Assembly (NCBI GenBank): GCA_963855995.1
Contig: OY979724.1
Coordinates: 566,858 to 630,857, forward strand
Direction: 5' to 3'
DNA length: 64,000 bases
From: Muricea muricata
Taxonomy: Eukaryota; Cnidaria; Anthozoa; Malacalcyonacea; Plexauridae
Part shown: positions 22,076 to 34,100 of the stretch, piece after piece
Layout: each line of letters opens with the position of its first letter
How positions within the stretch are numbered: the first letter of the stretch is position 1
Position numbers and translations under genes: made by a program
The notes under the pieces: model-generated
Databases searched by the model: none
Told to the model about the DNA's origin: nothing
Seen by the model: only the letters and a program-made list of their open reading frames with translations

Positions 22076-22678
22076 ATTCAGCTAGCAAATAGGCCGGCGA
22101 CTGTTTTATAATAAAATTGTAAAACATTTACACTGTTTTATAATGAAATTAAACTCCAATATACATGGTACCATACTCCAAAAGGGAAAAATTAGGTTGT
22201 CGTATGCCCAATATATTTTCTCTGCTAAGACTAAAATGATAGAATGCAAGAGTTTAAAAACAGTTTTGTTCTATAGTTAAATTAAACCATAATGTTTAAT
22301 GCATTACATTATTTTGAGGCACCGGAAAATTAAATCGTCGTAGGCCACATGATCATGTATATATTTTGTCTTGTTGTAAAGTGCTATCACGCAAACGAGT
22401 CTAATAGTAATAACAATCCGAGGTCATGCATTGAAGTGAGCATGAATCCTGATTTTTTAATCTAACAAACCTATTGCATGCGTGCAGATGCTGTAAAAGA
22501 CTCGCTTATAAACGCTTACACTGTTTCATAATGATCATTAAACATGATATACATAATTCCACTGCCAAAATTAGGTCGAGCCACTTTGTCTAATATATTG
22601 AGTGTCATGGAAATAAAATGATGGAACATAAAAAAGAGCTTAAGTCCACTGTTTTGAAGTGAAAATAAACCCTATTGT
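22076..22678. other. Intergenic flank of the tandem array
   Basis: AT-rich, with two weakly similar blocks (both contain CTGTTTTATAATGA or CTGTTTCATAATGA and AATATATT). No gene seen. Similarity to the array starts at CCACGCAAATT (22679). Confidence 0.4.
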
Positions 22679-25600
22679 CCACGCAAATTATATTTTGATG
22701 TTTATGATAAAACTCATACATCACGTTAATAACAGCAGCCTACATATAGATGCATGTGCGCATGGCAATAGTGCCTACCTGGTCGTAATTCAACCACAAT
22801 CAGTGCAACAGCAAAGCATGACGTATATAAATACAAATCGGTCGTACTATAGTATCACCGATTTGTATTTATATACGTCATGCTTTGCTGTTGCACTAAT
22901 TGTGGTTGAATTACGACCAGGTAGGCACTATTGCCATGCGTGATCATTTGCTTTTCTTCTTTTAAAATATCTGCCTGTACTTAGGGGAAACAGGCAGATC
23001 TCTGGAAACAAGAAAGGCTGAACACATCAGAAACGTTAAGGAACATAATAATGGTTCAAACATCGAAAAACGTGCAACGCGAAAATCATTGACACAGGGA
23101 ATTTCCGTAGTCGCCTAACACTAGAAAGTCTAGAATCATGGCATACAGCTGCCAAACACAGCAATGCTGATAACAACTCAAAACCGCTTCCTCGACAATG
23201 TACAATCTTAATAAAGAAAACATAGTATCACCTTATCGTATTTCACAGTGCACATGTATACACGTCATATCTAGCTTCATTTCACACTTTTACAGTTTAC
23301 TGCAATCATTATAAATATACCCGTTGAAGGCTACAGACTGGTGGCCGAAAGCTCGTAAACAAATAAATATATTTTAGTCAGAGAACGTCTCACCCTTTTC
23401 ATTTATGTCTAATTGACACATCTACGATTTTTAGTGGTTTATATTGTTTAACCGTTTCTTAAAGCTCATTCAGTGAACAACGGGTAAAATAGGGCGAGTG
23501 TAATAGCCCTCGCGGTCTGGTGGTAAGGCAATGTGGCGGTAAATAAACAACGCAGCTGAACGATAATTCCCTTGCTCTGAATTCTTTTCTTGTTTTAGAA
23601 TTAATTATAGGCTAGAGAAAAGCCCGCTTAAACAATTTAAGTGGCAAGCGCGTGATAGCAAACATGTATAGTCTAGTGGCCAATGCAAAATGTCTCAAGT
23701 CAACGAGTTTTTGGTCAAACCTAATTGCCCTTGTCACAAACCCCATAGGTTTTTGTCTGGGGTAAGAATTATTATAAATATACACGCTAGATTAAATCAA
23801 AGTTATTCGAAGCCATTCGCGAGCTTTTGTTCGCATTTCATCGAATAATATTTACTCATACTCTGTCGAGGAAGATCTTGAAGTTGCTTTTGAGTGTAAC
23901 TACATTTATATGCACAAATTTATTTCTAAATAAATCCAATTGAGTCTTTTGCAATATCACAATAACAAAAATGGGTAAGATCACAACTTGCATGAGCATA
24001 CAGTAGGTTTCTGGTGCTACGAATTTTAAAATCCCATATTTTTGTAAGTAGAACATTTGAAAGATAAATGTGTGTTGAAATCAGCCTTCTCTTATACTCG
24101 GAGAAGACCATGTAAATTCTGATCAAACATACATTTCCAAATTTAATGACCCAGCTATATGACGTTCAATATATATCATTGAACTAAACAGATCACTATT
24201 TAAATCTAATGTCGAAGAACAATTTTATTGCTGAGGCACTACAGACACGATAAGTATTAAATAAATGGAAATGTTTTTCGCTGATTGCATAAATGACCAC
24301 GCAAATTATATTTTGATATGATAAAACTTATACAGCACGTTAATAACAGCAGCCTATATATAGATGCATGTGCGCATGGCAATAGTGCCTACCTGGTCGT
24401 AATTCAACCACAATCAGTGCAACAGCAAAGCATGACGTATATAAATACAAATCGGTCGTACTATAGTATCACCGATTTGTATTTATATACGTCATGCTTT
24501 GCTGTTGCACTAATTGTGGTTGAATTACGACCAGGTAGGCACTATTGCCATGCGTGATCATTTGCTTTTCTTCTTTTAAAATATCTGCCTGTACTTAGGG
24601 GAAACAGGCAGATCTCTGGAAACAAGAAAGGCTGAACACATCAGAAACGTTAAGGAACATAATAATGGTTCAAACATCGAAAAACGTGCAACGCGAAAAT
24701 CATTGACACAGGGAATTTCCGTAGTCGCCTAACACTAGAAAGTCTAGAATCATGGCATACAGCTGCCAAACACAGCAATGCTGATAACAACTCAAAACCG
24801 CTTCCTCGACAATGTACAATCTTAATAAAGAAAACATAGTATCACCTTATCGTATTTCACAGTGCACATGTATACACGTCATATCTAGCTTCATTTCACA
24901 CTTTTACAGTTTACTGCAATCATTATAAATATACCCGTTGAAGGCTACAGACTGGTGGCCGAAAGCTCGTAAACAAATAAATATATTTTAGTCAGAGAAC
25001 GTCTCACCCTTTTCATTTATGTCTAATTGACACATCTACGATTTTTAGTGGTTTATATTGTTTAACCGTTTCTTAAAGCTCATTCAGTGAACAACGGGTA
25101 AAATAGGGCGAGTGTAATAGCCCTCGCGGTCTGGTGGTAAGGCAATGTGGCGGTAAATAAACAACGCAGCTGAACGATAATTCCCTTGCTCTGAATTCTT
25201 TTCTTGTTTTAGAATTAATTATAGGCTAGAGAAAAGCCCGCTTAAACAATTTAAGTGGCAAGCGCGTGATAGCAAACATGTATAGTCTAGTGGCCAATGC
25301 AAAATGTCTCAAGTCAACGAGTTTTTGGTCAAACCTAATTGCCCTTGTCACAAACCCCATAGGTTTTTGTCTGGGGTAAGAATTATTATAAATATACACG
25401 CTAGATTAAATCAAAGTTATTCGAAGCCATTCGCGAGCTTTTGTTCGCATTTCATCGAATAATATTTACTCATACTCTGTCGAGGAAGATCTTGAAGTTG
25501 CTTTTGAGTGTAACTACATTTATACGCACAAATTTATTTCTAAATAAATCCAATTGAGTCTTTTGCAATATCACAATAACAAAAATGGGTAAGATCACAA

Positions 25601-26786
25601 CTTGCATGAGCATACAGTAGGTTTCTGGTGCTACGAATTTTAAAATCCCATATTTTTGTAAGTAGAACATTTGAAAGATAAATGTGTGTTGAAATATGCC
25701 TTCTCTTATACTCGGAGAAGACCATGTAAATTCTGATCAAACATACATTTCCAAATTTAATGACCCAGCTATATGACGTTCAATATATATCATTGAACTA
25801 AACAGATCACTATTTAAATCTAATGTCGAAGAACAATTTTATTGCTGAGGCACTACAGACACGATAAGTATTAAATAAATGGAAATGTTTTTCGCTGATT
25901 GCATAAATGACCACGCAAATTATATTTTGATATGATAAAACTTATACAGCACGTTAATAACAGCAGCCTATATATAGATGCATGTGCGCATGGCAATAGT
26001 GTCTACCCGGTCGTAATTCAACCACAATCACTGCAACAGCAGAGCATGAGGTATATATATACAAATCGGTGATACTATATCTTGATGGTCTGATTCGAAG
26101 ATACAGGGTTTTAGCACTTACGGTCTGGGGGCCGCTTCTACCCTCCCCTATATTTCGAACCAGAGGTGGTGGAGTTATGACACAAGACGGTTGAGGCAGT
26201 CAATTCGATGTCGTTGTCGAAAGGCAACGGCACTTGGTGGGTTGTCGAGGCCAATTGTGTGCGAAGCCATCCGAGTGCCATCCGCGTGCAAACTTTTATT
26301 ACAATACCCCGGTCCTTTTTACCATCGTTATACATTTCCAAGGCTAATCCTTCGAAGGTAGCAGAATTCCTGACACCTTTTGGAACTTTCTAATTTAAAT
26401 TGGTTACGCTAGTGTGCAATCTCTTATGATTCTTTTCAATAGCCCTAATGTAAGTGGTATAGCATAATTCTTTTCAATTATTTACTTGGGCTTTTTTGCA
26501 AAAAAAAAAAGATGGTTCCCACCGTTAAGAAAAACTATAGCATTTTGAGCACGGTGTTTTGTCCAATTTTTTTCGATGATTTTTTAAAACTGTTATTTTC
26601 TCCATTTACCAGAAATTTTGTCAGTGCGGTTAAGAACGAAATAAAAATTTTCACTTATCAGACTGTATGATACAAAGAAGTTGTGAAATTTTGACGACTT
26701 CTTTTCTAAAAAAAATTTCAAAATAGACAAAAAGATACTTTGGAAAGGGTCATAATTCTTCCACTTGACGAAAACTATTTAATGCA

Positions 26787-26850
26787 TGGGCAGGAATTGA
26801 TCCTAGCCACCTTTGTTGAGTCATTTTTACTTGACCACTGGATTACGTTG
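26787..26850 (-). other. tRNA-like promoter relic in each B half
   Basis: On the minus strand an A-box-like TCCAGTGGTCAAG is followed by a B-box-like AGGATCAATTCCTGC at tRNA spacing, resembling the copy at 13697-13771. It recurs every 3,312 bp (30099, 33411, 36723, 40035, 43347). Probably the head of a tRNA-derived SINE captured in the array; no intact cloverleaf. Confidence 0.35.
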
Positions 26851-27684
26851 GTTACTAGTGAGGCTCCGGCAGGTGGGCTTAAGTTGTCTAAACGTTCTAG
26901 CCTATGCTTAATGCTTAAAACTGACCAAAGCCAGAACGATTTTTGGCAAAGCTAGGGAGGTATTGTTCCCGGACTCAGTGATTGATTTTGATGGATACAT
27001 ATTGTCTTTACCACTAGACTATGTTAGTTACCACTTTCCATGTTAGTTACCACTTTCAAAGGGTTAAGAATTATCATAAATATACACGCTAGATTAAATC
27101 GAAGTTATTCGAGCCCATTTGCGAGCTTTTGTTCGCATTTCATCAAATAATATTTAATCATACTCTGTCGAGGAAGACCCTGAAGTTGCTTTTGAGTGTA
27201 ATTACATTTTTAAATTATGTACAAATTTATTTCTAAATAAATCCAATTGAGTCTTTTGCAATATCACAAATAACAGAAATGGGTAAGGTCAAAACTTGAT
27301 CATATAGTAGGTTTCTGGTGCTACGAATTTTAAAAGCCTATATTTTTGTGAGTAATAAAACATTTGAAAAATAAATGTGTGTTGAAATCAGCCTTCTCTT
27401 ATACTCGGAGAAGACCTTGTAAATTCTGATCAAACATACTTTTCCAAATATAATGACCTAGCTATAGGCGTCCAATATATATATCATTGAACAAAGCAGA
27501 TCACTATTTAAATCTAATTTCGAAGAACAACATTATTGCTGGAGCACTACAGAGACGATAGGTATTAAATAAATGGAAATGTGTTTCGCTGATTGCATAA
27601 ATGACCACGCAAATTATATTTTGATGTTTATGATAAAACTTACACAGCACGTTAATAACAGCAGCCTATATATAGATGCATGTG

Positions 27685-27866
27685 CGCATGGCAATAGTGC
27701 CTACCTGGTCGTAATTCAACCACAATCAGTGCAACAGCAAAGCATGACGTATATAAATACAAATCGGTCGTACTATAGTATCACCGATTTGTATTTATAT
27801 ACGTCATGCTTTGCTGTTGCACTAATTGTGGTTGAATTACGACCAGGTAGGCACTATTGCCATGCG
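27685..27866. repeat. 182 bp near-perfect palindrome in each A half (8 copies)
   Basis: Two 84 bp arms, differing at one position, flank a 14 bp centre (CGTACTATAGTATC) that is itself almost palindromic. The arms begin CGCATGGCAATAGTGCC and end ACAAATCGGT. Other copies: 22759-22940, 24373-24554, 30997-31178, 34309-34490, 37621-37802, 40933-41114, 44245-44426. B halves contain only the left arm (for example 25987-26066) and then unrelated sequence. A 98-residue frame running through the palindrome is an artefact. Confidence 0.95.
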
Positions 27867-27894
27867 TGATCATTTGCTTTTCTTCTTTTAAAAT

Positions 27895-28151
27895 ATCTGC
27901 CTGTACTTAGGGGAAACAGGCAGATCTCTGGAAACAAGAAAGGCTGAACACATCAGAAACGTTAAGGAACATAATAATGGTTCAAACATCGAAAAACGTG
28001 CAACGCGAAAATCATTGACACAGGGAATTTCCGTAGTCGCCTAACACTAGAAAGTCTAGAATCATGGCATACAGCTGCCAAACACAGCAATGCTGATAAC
28101 AACTCAAAACCGCTTCCTCGACAATGTACAATCTTAATAAAGAAAACATAG
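27895..28151 (+). pseudogene. Decayed 3' end of a Penelope-like retroelement (GIY-YIG region), one per A half
   Basis: The frame from 27910 reads GETGRSLETRKAEHIRNV, typical of the GIY-YIG endonuclease that ends Penelope-like proteins, and runs to a stop at 28042-28044. A second frame (28044-28151) continues with TLESLESWHTA and NADNNSKPLPRQ, the usual extreme C-terminus. The break between them is a frameshift, and the catalytic GIY and YIG parts upstream are missing, so it is dead. A 3' UTR-like stretch and a hairpin (28254-28272) follow. Copies sit at the same offset in every A half (from about 22969, 24583, 31207, 34519, 37831, 41143); the copy near 44455 has an extra deletion. Confidence 0.75.
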
Positions 28152-31100
28152 TATCACCTTATCGTATTTCACAGTGCACATGTATACACGTCATATCTAG
28201 CTTCATTTCACACTTTTACAGTTTACTGCAATCATTATAAATATACCCGTTGAAGGCTACAGACTGGTGGCCGAAAGCTCGTAAACAAATAAATATATTT
28301 TAGTCAGAGAACGTCTCACCCTTTTCATTTATGTCTAATTGACACATCTACGATTTTTAGTGGTTTATATTGTTTAACCGTTTCTTAAAGCTCATTCAGT
28401 GAACAACGGGTAAAATAGGGCGAGTGTAATAGCCCTCGCGGTCTGGTGGTAAGGCAATGTGGCGGTAAATAAACAACGCAGCTGAACGATAATTCCCTTG
28501 CTCTGAATTCTTTTCTTGTTTTAGAATTAATTATAGGCTAGAGAAAAGCCCGCTTAAACAATTTAAGTGGCAAGCGCGTGATAGCAAACATGTATAGTCT
28601 AGTGGCCAATGCAAAATGTCTCAAGTCAACGAGTTTTTGGTCAAACCTAATTGCCCTTGTCACAAACCCCATAGGTTTTTGTCTGGGGTAAGAATTATTA
28701 TAAATATACACGCTAGATTAAATCAAAGTTATTCGAAGCCATTCGCGAGCTTTTGTTCGCATTTCATCGAATAATATTTACTCATACTCTGTCGAGGAAG
28801 ATCTTGAAGTTGCTTTTGAGTGTAACTACATTTATACGCACAAATTTATTTCTAAATAAATCCAATTGAGTCTTTTGCAATATCACAATAACAAAAATGG
28901 GTAAGATCACAACTTGCATGAGCATACAGTAGGTTTCTGGTGCTACGAATTTTAAAATCCCATATTTTTGTAAGTAGAACATTTGAAAGATAAATGTGTG
29001 TTGAAATATGCCTTCTCTTATACTCGGAGAAGACCATGTAAATTCTGATCAAACATACATTTCCAAATTTAATGACCCAGCTATATGACGTTCAATATAT
29101 ATCATTGAACTAAACAGATCACTATTTAAATCTAATGTCGAAGAACAATTTTATTGCTGAGGCACTACAGACACGATAAGTATTAAATAAATGGAAATGT
29201 TTTTCGCTGATTGCATAAATGACCACGCAAATTATATTTTGATATGATAAAACTTATACAGCACGTTAATAACAGCAGCCTATATATAGATGCATGTGCG
29301 CATGGCAATAGTGTCTACCCGGTCGTAATTCAACCACAATCACTGCAACAGCAGAGCATGAGGTATATATATACAAATCGGTGATACTATATCTTGATGG
29401 TCTGATTCGAAGATACAGGGTTTTAGCACTTACGGTCTGGGGGCCGCTTCTACCCTCCCCTATATTTCGAACCAGAGGTGGTGGAGTTATGACACAAGAC
29501 GGTTGAGGCAGTCAATTCGATGTCGTTGTCGAAAGGCAACGGCATTTGGTGGGTTGTCGAGGCCAATTGTGTGCGAAGCCATCCGAGTGCCATCCGCGTG
29601 CAAACTTTTATTACAATACCCCGGTCCTTTTTACCATCGTTATACATTTCCAAGGCTAATCCTTCGAAGGTAGCAGAATTCCTGACACCTTTTGGAACTT
29701 TCTAATTTAAATTGGTTACGCTAGTGTGCAATCTCTTATGATTCTTTTCAATAGCCCTAATGTAAGTGGTATAGCATAATTCTTTTCAATTATTTACTTG
29801 GGCTTTTTTGCAAAAAAAAAAAGATGGTTCCCACCGTTAAGAAAAACTATAGCATTTTGAGCACGGTGTTTTGTCCAATTTTTTTCGATGATTTTTTAAA
29901 ACTGTTATTTTCTCCATTTACCAGAAATTTTGTCAGTGCGGTTAAGAACGAAATAAAAATTTTCACTTATCAGACTGTATGATACAAAGAAGTTGTGAAA
30001 TTTTGACGACTTCTTTTCTAAAAAAAATTTCAAAATAGACAAAAAGATACTTTGGAAAGGGTCATAATTCTTCCACTTGACGAAAACTATTTAATGCATG
30101 GGCAGGAATTGATCCTAGCCACCTTTGTTGAGTCATTTTTACTTGACCACTGGATTACGTTGGTTACTAGTGAGGCTCCGGCAGGTGGGCTTAAGTTGTC
30201 TAAACGTTCTAGCCTATGCTTAATGCTTAAAACTGACCAAAGCCAGAACGATTTTTGGCAAAGCTAGGGAGGTATTGTTCCCGGACTCAGTGATTGATTT
30301 TGATGGATACATATTGTCTTTACCACTAGACTATGTTAGTTACCACTTTCCATGTTAGTTACCACTTTCAAAGGGTTAAGAATTATCATAAATATACACG
30401 CTAGATTAAATCGAAGTTATTCGAGCCCATTTGCGAGCTTTTGTTCGCATTTCATCAAATAATATTTAATCATACTCTGTCGAGGAAGACCCTGAAGTTG
30501 CTTTTGAGTGTAATTACATTTTTAAATTATGTACAAATTTATTTCTAAATAAATCCAATTGAGTCTTTTGCAATATCACAAATAACAGAAATGGGTAAGG
30601 TCAAAACTTGATCATATAGTAGGTTTCTGGTGCTACGAATTTTAAAAGCCTATATTTTTGTGAGTAATAAAACATTTGAAAAATAAATGTGTGTTGAAAT
30701 CAGCCTTCTCTTATACTCGGAGAAGACCTTGTAAATTCTGATCAAACATACTTTTCCAAATATAATGACCTAGCTATAGGCGTCCAATATATATATCATT
30801 GAACAAAGCAGATCACTATTTAAATCTAATTTCGAAGAACAACATTATTGCTGGAGCACTACAGAGACGATAGGTATTAAATAAATGGAAATGTGTTTCG
30901 CTGATTGCATAAATGACCACGCAAATTATATTTTGATGTTTATGATAAAACTTACACAGCACGTTAATAACAGCAGCCTATATATAGATGCATGTGCGCA
31001 TGGCAATAGTGCCTACCTGGTCGTAATTCAACCACAATCAGTGCAACAGCAAAGCATGACGTATATAAATACAAATCGGTCGTACTATAGTATCACCGAT

Positions 31101-34100
31101 TTGTATTTATATACGTCATGCTTTGCTGTTGCACTAATTGTGGTTGAATTACGACCAGGTAGGCACTATTGCCATGCGTGATCATTTGCTTTTCTTCTTT
31201 TAAAATATCTGCCTGTACTTAGGGGAAACAGGCAGATCTCTGGAAACAAGAAAGGCTGAACACATCAGAAACGTTAAGGAACATAATAATGGTTCAAACA
31301 TCGAAAAACGTGCAACGCGAAAATCATTGACACAGGGAATTTCCGTAGTCGCCTAACACTAGAAAGTCTAGAATCATGGCATACAGCTGCCAAACACAGC
31401 AATGCTGATAACAACTCAAAACCGCTTCCTCGACAATGTACAATCTTAATAAAGAAAACATAGTATCACCTTATCGTATTTCACAGTGCACATGTATACA
31501 CGTCATATCTAGCTTCATTTCACACTTTTACAGTTTACTGCAATCATTATAAATATACCCGTTGAAGGCTACAGACTGGTGGCCGAAAGCTCGTAAACAA
31601 ATAAATATATTTTAGTCAGAGAACGTCTCACCCTTTTCATTTATGTCTAATTGACACATCTACGATTTTTAGTGGTTTATATTGTTTAACCGTTTCTTAA
31701 AGCTCATTCAGTGAACAACGGGTAAAATAGGGCGAGTGTAATAGCCCTCGCGGTCTGGTGGTAAGGCAATGTGGCGGTAAATAAACAACGCAGCTGAACG
31801 ATAATTCCCTTGCTCTGAATTCTTTTCTTGTTTTAGAATTAATTATAGGCTAGAGAAAAGCCCGCTTAAACAATTTAAGTGGCAAGCGCGTGATAGCAAA
31901 CATGTATAGTCTAGTGGCCAATGCAAAATGTCTCAAGTCAACGAGTTTTTGGTCAAACCTAATTGCCCTTGTCACAAACCCCATAGGTTTTTGTCTGGGG
32001 TAAGAATTATTATAAATATACACGCTAGATTAAATCAAAGTTATTCGAAGCCATTCGCGAGCTTTTGTTCGCATTTCATCGAATAATATTTACTCATACT
32101 CTGTCGAGGAAGATCTTGAAGTTGCTTTTGAGTGTAACTACATTTATATGCACAAATTTATTTCTAAATAAATCCAATTGAGTCTTTTGCAATATCACAA
32201 TAACAAAAATGGGTAAGATCACAACTTGCATGAGCATACAGTAGGTTTCTGGTGCTACGAATTTTAAAATCCCATATTTTTGTAAGTAGAACATTTGAAA
32301 GATAAATGTGTGTTGAAATCAGCCTTCTCTTATACTCGGAGAAGACCATGTAAATTCTGATCAAACATACATTTCCAAATTTAATGACCCAGCTATATGA
32401 CGTTCAATATATATCATTGAACTAAACAGATCACTATTTAAATCTAATGTCGAAGAACAATTTTATTGCTGAGGCACTACAGACACGATAAGTATTAAAT
32501 AAATGGAAATGTTTTTCGCTGATTGCATAAATGACCACGCAAATTATATTTTGATATGATAAAACTTATACAGCACGTTAATAACAGCAGCCTATATATA
32601 GATGCATGTGCGCATGGCAATAGTGTCTACCCGGTCGTAATTCAACCACAATCACTGCAACAGCAGAGCATGAGGTATATATATACAAATCGGTGATACT
32701 ATATCTTGATGGTCTGATTCGAAGATACAGGGTTTTAGCACTTACGGTCTGGGGGCCGCTTCTACCCTCCCCTATATTTCGAACCAGAGGTGGTGGAGTT
32801 ATGACACAAGACGGTTGAGGCAGTCAATTCGATGTCGTTGTCGAAAGGCAACGGCATTTGGTGGGTTGTCGAGGCCAATTGTGTGCGAAGCCATCCGAGT
32901 GCCATCCGCGTGCAAACTTTTATTACAATACCCCGGTCCTTTTTACCATCGTTATACATTTCCAAGGCTAATCCTTCGAAGGTAGCAGAATTCCTGACAC
33001 CTTTTGGAACTTTCTAATTTAAATTGGTTACGCTAGTGTGCAATCTCTTATGATTCTTTTCAATAGCCCTAATGTAAGTGGTATAGCATAATTCTTTTCA
33101 ATTATTTACTTGGGCTTTTTTGCAAAAAAAAAAAGATGGTTCCCACCGTTAAGAAAAACTATAGCATTTTGAGCACGGTGTTTTGTCCAATTTTTTTCGA
33201 TGATTTTTTAAAACTGTTATTTTCTCCATTTACCAGAAATTTTGTCAGTGCGGTTAAGAACGAAATAAAAATTTTCACTTATCAGACTGTATGATACAAA
33301 GAAGTTGTGAAATTTTGACGACTTCTTTTCTAAAAAAAATTTCAAAATAGACAAAAAGATACTTTGGAAAGGGTCATAATTCTTCCACTTGACGAAAACT
33401 ATTTAATGCATGGGCAGGAATTGATCCTAGCCACCTTTGTTGAGTCATTTTTACTTGACCACTGGATTACGTTGGTTACTAGTGAGGCTCCGGCAGGTGG
33501 GCTTAAGTTGTCTAAACGTTCTAGCCTATGCTTAATGCTTAAAACTGACCAAAGCCAGAACGATTTTTGGCAAAGCTAGGGAGGTATTGTTCCCGGACTC
33601 AGTGATTGATTTTGATGGATACATATTGTCTTTACCACTAGACTATGTTAGTTACCACTTTCCATGTTAGTTACCACTTTCAAAGGGTTAAGAATTATCA
33701 TAAATATACACGCTAGATTAAATCGAAGTTATTCGAGCCCATTTGCGAGCTTTTGTTCGCATTTCATCAAATAATATTTAATCATACTCTGTCGAGGAAG
33801 ACCCTGAAGTTGCTTTTGAGTGTAATTACATTTTTAAATTATGTACAAATTTATTTCTAAATAAATCCAATTGAGTCTTTTGCAATATCACAAATAACAG
33901 AAATGGGTAAGGTCAAAACTTGATCATATAGTAGGTTTCTGGTGCTACGAATTTTAAAAGCCTATATTTTTGTGAGTAATAAAACATTTGAAAAATAAAT
34001 GTGTGTTGAAATCAGCCTTCTCTTATACTCGGAGAAGACCTTGTAAATTCTGATCAAACATACTTTTCCAAATATAATGACCTAGCTATAGGCGTCCAAT

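Noticed and set aside
25112-25190. Possible tRNA gene in A halves (GCGGTCTGGTGGTAAGG, then ACGATAATTCCC)
   Set aside because: A- and B-box resemblance is partial and no acceptor or anticodon stem can be drawn; at most another SINE relic.
27573-27869. 98-residue frame repeated in most A halves
   Set aside because: It runs straight through the palindrome, so its second half is the reverse-complement reading of the first. No splice or family support; identity across copies reflects the array, not selection.
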